The notes beneath the pieces are model-generated. The model was given only the letters and a program-made list of their open reading frames with translations, did not search any database and had not been told where the DNA came from. This document shows, in pieces, positions 36,907-43,881 of a stretch of 64,000 bases of DNA. The translations under genes were made by a program, and so were the position numbers. This DNA comes from JAWWPY01 sp963822825. Lineage in GTDB: Bacteria > Actinomycetota > Actinomycetes > Streptosporangiales > Streptosporangiaceae. Position 1 is the first letter of the stretch; the number at the start of each line of letters is the position of its first letter. Location of the stretch: the NCBI GenBank assembly GCA_963822825.1, contig CAWGIW010000008.1, positions 1 through 64,000 on the forward strand, written 5' to 3'.

Positions 36907-37596
36907 GTGCCGATAGTTGTGCGGAACACCCCTCGAACCGATCTTGCCGTCGTCGACGGCCTGGCCAAGGCCGGGGTGGCGACGGTGCACGAGGCCCAGG
37001 GCCGCACCGGGCTGCTCCGGGCGGACATCCGCCCGATCTTCCGGCCGGCGCGCGTCGCCGGCACCGCGCTGACCTGCGAGGTCGCCCCAGGCGACAACTG
37101 GTCGATCCACGTTGCCGTCGAGCAGGCGCAGCCCGGCGACCTCCTCGTGGTCACCCCCACCAGCCCGTGCGAGGACGGATACCTGGGCGAGTTGCTCGCC
37201 GAGAGCCTGCGGGCCCACGGCGTCAGAGCGGCCGTCCTGGATACCGGCACGCGTGACGTCGTGACCCTGACCGAGATGGGCTTCCCGGTCTGGTCGAAGG
37301 CGATCTCCGCCAAGGGGACGGTAAAGGAGACGCCGGGGAACGTCCAGACTCCCATCGTCTGCGCCGGCGTCTATGTCCGGCCCGGTGATGTGATCGTCGC
37401 TGACGACGACGGGGTCGTGGTCGTACCCCGCGAGCAGGCCGTGGCGGTGCTCGAGGCCGCCCAGGCCCGCGAGGCCAACGAGGCGGACAAGCGGGCCCGG
37501 CTGGCCGCCGGCGAACTCGGCCTCGACCTCTACGGCATGCGCGACCGGCTCGCCGCCAAGGGGCTGCGCTACGTCAACCACGCGGACCCGCCGTGA
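36907..37596 (+). CDS. ligK: 4-carboxy-4-hydroxy-2-oxoadipate aldolase (RraA fold)
   Basis: 229-residue RraA-superfamily aldolase that splits 4-carboxy-4-hydroxy-2-oxoadipate into pyruvate and oxaloacetate, the end of the protocatechuate 4,5-cleavage route. Features: VATVHEAQGRTGLLRADIRP, the GELLAESLRAHGVRAAV segment, and VLDTGTRDV, whose Arg/Asp are the metal- and substrate-binding residues of the class. Its length and YVRPGDVIVADDDGVVVVPR match LigK/ProA rather than the shorter RNase-E inhibitor RraA. GTG 36907 follows GAGAGGAG. The stop overlaps the next start by 4 bases. First of the lig series, read in the same direction as pca. Confidence 0.88.
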   Translation: MPIVVRNTPRTDLAVVDGLAKAGVATVHEAQGRTGLLRADIRPIFRPARVAGTALTCEVAPGDNWSIHVAVEQAQPGDLLVVTPTSPCEDGYLGELLAESLRAHGVRAAVLDTGTRDVVTLTEMGFPVWSKAISAKGTVKETPGNVQTPIVCAGVYVRPGDVIVADDDGVVVVPREQAVAVLEAAQAREANEADKRARLAAGELGLDLYGMRDRLAAKGLRYVNHADPP

Positions 37597-38699
37597 CCCA
37601 GACCGCCATCCCCTGCGCCGTCATGCGGGGCGGGACGTCCAAGGGCCTCGTGTTCCTCGCCGACAACCTGCCCGATGACCGCACGACCCGCGATGCGGTC
37701 CTGCTCGCCGCCATGGGATCCCCCGACGAACGGCAGATCGACGGCATGGGCAGTGCTCACCCCCTGACGTCGAAGATCGCCGTGGTGAGTTTGTCGTCCC
37801 GCGACAATGCGGACGTCGAGTATCTGTTCCTTCAGGTCTGGCCCGACCGGGCCGAGGTCTCCGAGAGTCAGAACTGTGGCAACATGCTCGCCGCCGTCGG
37901 CCCGTTCGCGATCGAGCAGGGACTCGTGGCGGCCCGCGGCCCGGTGACGCCGGTCCGCATCTGGATGCGCAACACCCAGACCCTGGCCACGGCGCTGGTC
38001 GAGACACCGGACGGGTGCGTCCGCTACGACGGGCCCGCGCGCATCGACGGCGTGCCCGGCAGCCACGCGCCCATCCCCATCGAGTTCGCCGACGTGGCCG
38101 GATCCTCGTGCGGTGCGCTGCTGCCGACCGGGAATGCGAGCGACATCATCGAGGGAACGAAGGTGACCTGCATCGACAACGGCATGCCGGTCGTGTGCAT
38201 CGCGGCCGCCGACCTCGGGCTTTCGGGTCAGGAGTCACCGGCGGAGCTCGAGGGCAATGCCCAGCTGACCAAGCGGGTCGAGGCGATCCGCGTCGCCGCC
38301 GGACCGTTGATGAATCTGGGGGATGTCACGGCCGCGACCGTGCCGAAAATGAGCCTGCTGTCGCCCCCGGCCCACGGCGGCACCGTGTCAACCCGGACGT
38401 TCATCCCCCACCGCGTGCACGAGGCGATCGGGGTGCTGGGCGCGGTGTCCGTCGCCACGGCGTGCGTGCTGCCCGGATCGGTGGCCCATGAGGTCGCGGA
38501 CGTCCCGGACAAGACTGAGGGCTCGATCGAGGTCGAGGTCGAGCACCCCACCGGTTTCTTCACCGTTACCATCGACGTGACCGTGTCGGACGGCACCGTC
38601 ACCGTCAGCAAGTCGGCACTGTTGCGCACCGCCCGCATGCTCATGCGCGGTGAGGTCCTGGTGCCCTCGTCAGTGTGGAACCAGGGAGCTTCGCTGTGA
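37593..38699 (+). CDS. ligU: 4-oxalomesaconate tautomerase (PrpF family)
   Basis: 368-residue PrpF/diaminopimelate-epimerase-fold isomerase. IPCAVMRGGTSKGLVFLADN opens the family. AHPLTSKIAVVSLSSR and VSESQNCGNMLAAVGPFAIE surround the active site, and MNLGDVTAATVPKMSLLSPP follows. It interconverts oxalomesaconate tautomers (GalD/LigU role) between LigI and LigJ. PrpF-type 2-methylaconitate isomerase is excluded by the neighbours. GTG 37593 overlaps the ligK stop and its own TGA overlaps ligJ's GTG. Confidence 0.87.
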   Translation: MTQTAIPCAVMRGGTSKGLVFLADNLPDDRTTRDAVLLAAMGSPDERQIDGMGSAHPLTSKIAVVSLSSRDNADVEYLFLQVWPDRAEVSESQNCGNMLAAVGPFAIEQGLVAARGPVTPVRIWMRNTQTLATALVETPDGCVRYDGPARIDGVPGSHAPIPIEFADVAGSSCGALLPTGNASDIIEGTKVTCIDNGMPVVCIAAADLGLSGQESPAELEGNAQLTKRVEAIRVAAGPLMNLGDVTAATVPKMSLLSPPAHGGTVSTRTFIPHRVHEAIGVLGAVSVATACVLPGSVAHEVADVPDKTEGSIEVEVEHPTGFFTVTIDVTVSDGTVTVSKSALLRTARMLMRGEVLVPSSVWNQGASL

Positions 38700-39725
38700 T
38701 CATCGACTGCCACGGGCATTACACGACCGCTCCCGAGGCGCACAACGACTGGCGCCAAAGCCAGCTCTCAGCGTTCCAGGAGGGCCGCCCGACACCGGAC
38801 TATCCGGACTACCCAGCCATCGCCGACGACGAGATCCGCGAGTCGATCGAGCAGAACCAGCTCCGGCTGCTCCGCGAGCGCGGCGCCGACATGACAATCT
38901 TCTCGCCGCGGGCATCCGCCATGGCCCACCACCTGGGCGACGAGCGGGTCAGCGGCGAGTGGGCGCGGGCGTGCAACGACCTCATCGCGCGCGTCGTCGG
39001 GCTGTTCCCGGAGACGTTCATCGGCGTCGGCCAGCTGCCGCAGTCACCCGGTGCCGATCTGAAATCGTCCGCCGCCGAGCTCGAACGCTGCGTCACCGAG
39101 CTCGGGTTCGTCGGCTGCAACCTCAACCCGGACCCGAGCGGGGGGAAGTGGACCGCTCCGCCGCTCACCGACCGGTACTGGTACCCGATCTACGAGAAGA
39201 TGGCCGAGCTCGACGTACCCGCCATGGTGCACGTCTCGAGCAGCTGCAACCCCGCGTTCCACGCGACGGGTGCGCATTACATCAACGCCGATACGACGGC
39301 GTTCATGCAGCTCATCCAAGGAGATCTGTTCGCCGACTTCCCGGGCCTGCGCCTGGTGATCCCGCATGGCGGCGGTGCCGTGCCGTACCACTGGGGCCGT
39401 TACCGCGGGCTCGCCGACATGCTGAAGAAGCCGCCGCTGAGCGAGCACGTCATGAGGAACGTGTTCTTCGACACGTGCGTTTATCACCAGCCCGGCATCG
39501 ACCTGCTGTTCGAGGTCATCGACATCGGCAACATCCTGTTCGGGTCCGAGATGGTGGGCGCTGTCCGGGGCATCGACCCCGAGACCGGCTACTACTTCGA
39601 CGACACCTAGCGGTACATCGACGCGCTCGACCTGAAGCAGGCCGACCGCGCGAAGGTACTAGGAGGGCAACGCCCGGCGGGTATACCCGCGTCTCGACGA
39701 CGCCCTGCGCGCACGAGGACTGTGA
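38696..39725 (+). CDS. ligJ: 4-oxalomesaconate hydratase, amber codon and frameshift near the end
   Basis: Amidohydrolase-family hydratase adding water to 4-oxalomesaconate to give the LigK substrate. IIDCHGHYTTAPEAHNDWRQ gives the metal-binding HxH; FVGCNLNPDPSGGKWTAPPL, PAMVHVSSSCNPAFHATGAH and LVIPHGGGAVPYHWGRYRGL follow. An in-frame TAG at 39608-39610 stands exactly where a Lys or Arg is expected in YYFDDT-x-RYIDALDLKQAD. The conserved tail continues after it, then needs one base removed near 39662 to read GNARRVYPRLDDALRARGL and stop at 39725. As written the protein ends 38 residues early (305 aa). GTG start overlaps ligU. Confidence 0.85.
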
Positions 39726-40621
39726 TGGCGGCCACGTTCACGCCCGACGCCGACTGGCTCGCGTTCGATCCGAGCCCCAGCAAGCCGAGCTTCATCCCAC
39801 CCCCGGGCGCGGTCGACGCCCACTGCCACGTGTTCGGCCCCGGCGACGTCTTTCCCTACGCGCCGGAGCGGAAGTACACGCCGGTCGATGCCGGTAAGGA
39901 GCAGCTGTTCGCGCTGCGCGACTTCCTCGGCTTCGAGCGCAACGTCATCGTCCAGGCGACCTGCCACGGCGCCGACAACAGCGCCCTTGTCGACGCGCTG
40001 CTCGCGGCGGCGGGCCGGGCCCGCGGCGTGGCGACCGTCCGGCCCGGCGTGTCGGCGGCCGAGCTCGCCGACATGCACGCGGCGGGCGTCCGCGGCATCC
40101 GCTTCAACTTCGTCAAGCGCCTCGTCGACCCCAAGCCGGATGACTACTACCTGGGCCTGGTCGACCTCGTGGCCGAGCTGGGCTGGCACATCGTCGTGTA
40201 CTTCGAAGCGGCCGACCTGGCCGAGCGCTGGGACCTCTTCACCGCCTGCCCACGCTCGTCGTCGTCGACCACATGGGCCGGCCCGATGTGTCGCAGCCGG
40301 TCGACGGGCCCGGGTTCGCGCTGTTCACCCGCTTCATGCACGAGCACGAGAACGTCTGGTCCAAGGTGAGCTGCCCGGAACGGCTGTCGATCTCCGGCCC
40401 GCCGGAATACGCCGACGTCGCCCCCTTCGCCCGCCTCCTCGTCGAGACGTTCCCCGACCGCGTGCTGTGGGGAACCGACTGGCCGCACCCGAACATGAAG
40501 AGCCACATGCCCGATGACGGCGTCACTCGTCGACGTCATCCCGCGGATCGCCCGCACCGATGACCTGCAGCGCCGGCTGCTGGTGGACAACCCCATGCGC
40601 CTGTATTGGGAGGCCCCGTGA
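39725..40621 (+). CDS. ligI: 2-pyrone-4,6-dicarboxylate lactonase, frameshifted
   Basis: Amidohydrolase-superfamily lactonase of about 298 residues opening 2-pyrone-4,6-dicarboxylate to oxalomesaconate. PPPGAVDAHCHVFGPGDVFP gives the HxH motif; NVIVQATCHGADNSALVDAL, GVRGIRFNFVKRLVDPKPDD and VLWGTDWPHPNMKSHMPDDG are characteristic, the last carrying the catalytic Asp. Frame shifts near 40250 (VVVDHMGRPDVSQPVDGPGF in another frame) and near 40525 (VIPRIARTDDLQRRLLVDNP, then MRLYWEAP). ATG 39725 directly follows the reconstructed ligJ stop. The TGA at 40619 overlaps ligA's GTG. Confidence 0.85.
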
Positions 40622-41011
40622 CCAACTACATTTCAGAGTTCGATGACATCCCCGGCACCCGGGTGTTCACCGCGACGCGCGCGAAGCAGGGCTACCAGCT
40701 CAACCAGTTCTGCATGAGCCTGATGAAGGCGGAGAACCGGGAGCGGTTCAAGGCCGACGAGCGGGCCTACCTGGACGAGTGGCCGATGACCGAGGCCCAG
40801 AAGCAGGCCGTGCTGGACCGGGACTACAACGCCATGCTCGACGTCGGCGGCAACATCTACTTCCTGGCCAAGATCTTCGCCACCGACGGGCTGAGCTATG
40901 TCCAGGCGGTGAGCACGATGACCGGCATGAGCGTCGCCGGACTACCAGCAGATGATGCTGAACGGTGGGCGCTCGCCGGAAGGCTGGCGCTCCGTGGAGG
41001 AAGGTACCTGA
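40618..41011 (+). CDS. ligA: protocatechuate 4,5-dioxygenase alpha subunit, one frameshift
   Basis: Small subunit (about 130 residues) of the extradiol dioxygenase LigAB. YISEFDDIPGTRVFTATRAK, NQFCMSLMKAENRERFKADE, AYLDEWPMTEAQKQAVLDRD and YNAMLDVGGNIYFLAKIFAT track LigA along its whole length. Near 40945 a base is missing; the tail then reads DYQQMMLNGGRSPEGWRSVE, EGT and stop. It caps the LigB active site. The GTG overlaps the ligI stop by 4 bases and ligB starts one base after the stop, so the subunits are co-translated. Confidence 0.88.
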
Positions 41012-41012
41012 C

Positions 41013-41880
41013 ATGGCCCGCATCACCGCCGGGCTTGACCACCAGCCACATCCCGGCGATCGGCGCCGCGATCGACCTCGGCAAGACCGCGGAGCCCTAC
41101 TGGAAGCCCCTGTTCGCCGGGTACGAGTGGACGAAGGCCTGGGCGACCGAGAACGTCCCCGACGTGGTGATCCTGGTCTACAACGACCACGCCTCGCGCA
41201 TTCACGCCGGAGATGGTCCCCACGTTCGCGCTCGGCTGCGCCGACGAGTTCCAGCCCGCTGACGAGGGGTACGGCCCGCGCCCGGTGCCGGTCGTCCGCG
41301 GTCATGCCGACCTGGCGGCCCACCTGGCCGAGTCGCTCATCCTGGATGAGTTCGACCTCACCCTCATGTACAAGCTCGACGTCGACCACGGCCTCACCGT
41401 GCCGCTGTCGCTGGTCTACGGCCAGCCCGAGGCGTGGCCGGTGCAGGTCATCCCGCTCGCCGTGAACGTCGTGCAGTACCCGCCGCCGACCGGCCACCGC
41501 TGCTACGCCTGGGCCAGGCGATCCGCCGGGCGCGTGGAGAGCCTTCGACGAAGACCTCACCGTCCACGTCTGGGGCACCGGGGGCATGAGCCACCAACTG
41601 CAGGGGCCCCGCGCGGGCTTCATCAACCAGGAGTTCGACACCGCGTTCCTCGACCGGCTCGTCAAGCGACCCGGAAGGTCTCGCGAAGGTGCCGCACCTC
41701 GAGTACGTGCGCGAAGCGGGTTCCGAGGGGATCGAGCTGGTCATGCAGCTGATCATGCGCGGTGCCCTGGGTCCCGAGGTGGACGAGCTCTACCGCTTCT
41801 ACCATGTCCCTGGATCCAACACCGCCGTCGGGCACATCGTGCTGCAGCCCTCCGACCCGTCCCGCCAGGAAGAGAACTAG
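41013..41880 (+). CDS. ligB: protocatechuate 4,5-dioxygenase beta subunit, several frameshifts
   Basis: Catalytic subunit (about 289 residues) of the type II extradiol dioxygenase: ferrous-iron ligands are expected at the early HIPAIG histidine, in YNDHAS and at a later Glu. Segments in order: MARITAGL, TTSHIPAIGAAIDLGKTAEP, PDVVILVYNDHAS, MVPTFALGCADEFQPADEGY, TLMYKLDVDHGLTVPLSLVY, VWGTGGMSHQLQGPRAGFIN, and VPHLEYVREAGSEGIELVMQ. Frame changes near 41036, 41208, 41510 and 41670. It cleaves protocatechuate between C4 and C5; gallate is a possible alternative substrate. Despite the breaks almost every conserved block is present. Confidence 0.85.
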
Positions 41881-41884
41881 ACCC

Positions 41885-42837
41885 ATGCGGATCGCACTCG
41901 CCGGGGCCGGCGCCTTCGGCATCAAGCACCTCGACGGCCTCGGCGCCATCGACGGCGTGACCGTCACGTCCGTGGTCAGCCGTCGGCTGGAACAGGCCGA
42001 GGAGGTCGCGCGAGAAGTACGGCGCCGTCCACGCCTCGACCGACCTTGACGAGGTCCTCGCCCGCGACGATGTCGACGCGGTCATCCTGTGTACGCCGAC
42101 CCAGCTCCACGCGCAGCAGGCCATCGCCGCGATGCGGGCCGGCAAGCACGTCCAGGTCGAGATTCCGCTCGCCGACAGCTGGGCGGACGCGCAGGATGTC
42201 GATCGTGTGCAGCGGGAGACCGGCCTGGTCTGCATGGTCGGGCACACCCGCCGGTTCAACCCGTCGCACCAGTGGATCCACCGCCGCATCGCCGCCGGCG
42301 AGCTGGCGATCCAGCAGATGGACGTGCAGACGTACTTCTTCCGCCGCACCAACATGAACGCTCTCGGCCAGCCCCGTAGCTGGACTGATCACCTGCTCTG
42401 GCACCACGCCGCGCACACCGTCGACCTGTTCCAGTACCAGACCGGCGAGGACGTCGAGATCGCCAATGCCGTGCAGGGGCCGCCGCACCCCGATCTGGGC
42501 ATCGCGATGGACATGTCGGTCCAGCTCCGGACGCCGCGCGGCAAGTATCTGCACGCTCTCGCTGAGCTTCAACAACGACGGGCCGCTCGGGACCTTCTTC
42601 CGCTACATCTGCGACAACGGCACGTATATCGCTCGCTACGACGACCTGGTTACTGGACGCGAGGAGCCGATCGACGTCTCCACGGTCGACGTGTCGACCA
42701 ACGGCATCGAACTGCAGGACCGCGAGTTCATCGCCGCGATCCGCGAAGGGCGCGAACCCAATTCCAGCGTCGGCGACGTCCTCGGCTGCTACCGGGTGCT
42801 CGGCGAACTGGAGACACAGCTGGCCAGCCAGCGGTAG
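41885..42837 (+). CDS. ligC: 4-carboxy-2-hydroxymuconate-6-semialdehyde dehydrogenase, frameshifted
   Basis: Gfo/Idh/MocA-fold dehydrogenase of about 317 residues that oxidises the LigAB product to 2-pyrone-4,6-dicarboxylate. MRIALAGAGAFGIKHLDGLG is the dinucleotide site. AIAAMRAGKHVQVEIPLADS, MVGHTRRFNPSHQWIHRRIA, YFFRRTNMNALGQPRSWTDH and LLWHHAAHTVDLFQYQTGED match LigC closely. Shifts near 42010 (YGAVHASTDL expected) and near 42560 (then SFNNDGPLGTFFRYICDNGT). ATG 41885 lies 4 bases after ligB. This completes the 4,5-cleavage set: A, B, C, I, U, J and K. Confidence 0.87.
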
Positions 42838-42841
42838 CCAG

Positions 42842-42952
42842 ATTCGGCCTCTCGATGACGCGCCAGAGTGGGCGCTAGGCTACAAATGGGACAACGCGCT
42901 GCGCGGCGGCGGGGCGACGGTGTTCGGGCAGGAGGAGGAGGAGCGCCGGTGA
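42842..42952 (+). pseudogene. 3-prime remnant of a second pcaH
   Basis: The frame reads IRPLDDAPEWALGYKWDNAL, then RGGGATVFGQEEEERR and TGA at 42950-42952. PEWALGYxWDxxLRG is the conserved C-terminus of PcaH (compare PDWALGFEWDIVLRG in the intact copy at 35399). Only about 36 residues remain, with no start codon or iron-binding region. The residues differ from the intact PcaH, so it is a paralogue rather than a fresh copy. It sits between ligC and pcaD, which starts 10 bases later. Confidence 0.75.
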
Positions 42953-42962
42953 CCCTGCAGCT

Positions 42963-43817
42963 ATGTCTGAGCCGCCGGTGAAGGCTGCGGCCCGCCGCCC
43001 GGTAAGGCTGGCCGCTTCGCTGGACGGGCCGCGCCGCGCCCCCGTGGTCGTGCTCGGCAACTCGATGGGCACCACGCGCGAGGTCTGGGATCCGCAGTTG
43101 CTCGCGCTGGGCGATGGTTTCCGGCTGCTGCGCTACGAGCACCGCGGCCATGGTGGGTCCCCCGCGCCCCCTGGCCCTTACACCATCGCCGACCTGGCCG
43201 GAGACGTTCTGCGGCTGCTCGACGACTTCGGCGTCGAGCGCGCGTCGTACTGCGGGATCTCACTCGGCGGGATGATCGGCATGTGGCTCGCGGCGCACGC
43301 GCCGGACCGCATCGACGTCCTGGCGGTCTGCTGTACCTCCGCGTACCTGCCGCCCGCGCATTTCTGGGCTGACCGCGCGGCGCAGGCGCGGCGCGGCGGC
43401 ATGGCGTCGATCTCCGGGAAGGTGGTGGACCGCTGGTTCACTCCGGCGTTCCGCGACCGCGAACCCGCGACCGTGGCGGCCACGGTGGCCTCGCTGGAGG
43501 GCGTGGACCCGCAGGGGTACGCCGGATGCTGCGAGGCGATCGCGGCCATGGACCAGCGCGCGTCACTCGCCGCGATCGCCGCGCCGACCCTGGTGATCGC
43601 GGGGGCCGAGGACCCGGCCACGCCGCCCTGGCATGGTGCGGTGATCGCGCAGGGGATCAAGGGCGCCCAGTTGGCCGTCATCCGCGGCGCCTCCCACCTG
43701 GCCAACGTCTCGGCACCGGGTGCGGTCACCGCGGCGCTGCGGGCTCACCTGGTCAGCGAGCCCCGTTCGGCGACCCACCCGACCGGCTGCCCGGTGAGTT
43801 CGGCGATCCTGTCGTAG
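42963..43817 (+). CDS. pcaD: 3-oxoadipate enol-lactonase
   Basis: Alpha/beta hydrolase of 284 residues hydrolysing 3-oxoadipate enol-lactone to 3-oxoadipate. VVVLGNSMGTTREVWDPQLL, LLRYEHRGHGGSPAPPGPYT, the nucleophile about S100 in YCGISLGGMIGMWLAAHAPD, CCTSAYLPPAHFWADRAAQA and VIAGAEDPATPPWHG (acid Asp), with a final His in GASHLANVSAPG, all fit PcaD. It lies at the far end of the series from pcaC and completes the 3,4-cleavage route. ATG 42963 follows the pcaH remnant. It is convergent with the E1 gene. Confidence 0.9.
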   Translation: MSEPPVKAAARRPVRLAASLDGPRRAPVVVLGNSMGTTREVWDPQLLALGDGFRLLRYEHRGHGGSPAPPGPYTIADLAGDVLRLLDDFGVERASYCGISLGGMIGMWLAAHAPDRIDVLAVCCTSAYLPPAHFWADRAAQARRGGMASISGKVVDRWFTPAFRDREPATVAATVASLEGVDPQGYAGCCEAIAAMDQRASLAAIAAPTLVIAGAEDPATPPWHGAVIAQGIKGAQLAVIRGASHLANVSAPGAVTAALRAHLVSEPRSATHPTGCPVSSAILS

Positions 43818-43881
43818 TCCGCGTCGTAGTGCGGCCCGGCCGCGCCGCACCGTCCTGTGGCCGATCAGCGCACCGGGCCGG

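Noticed and set aside
37593..38699. PrpF for the 2-methylcitrate cycle
   Set aside because: No acnD or prpC genes nearby; position between ligK and ligJ favours the oxalomesaconate tautomerase role.
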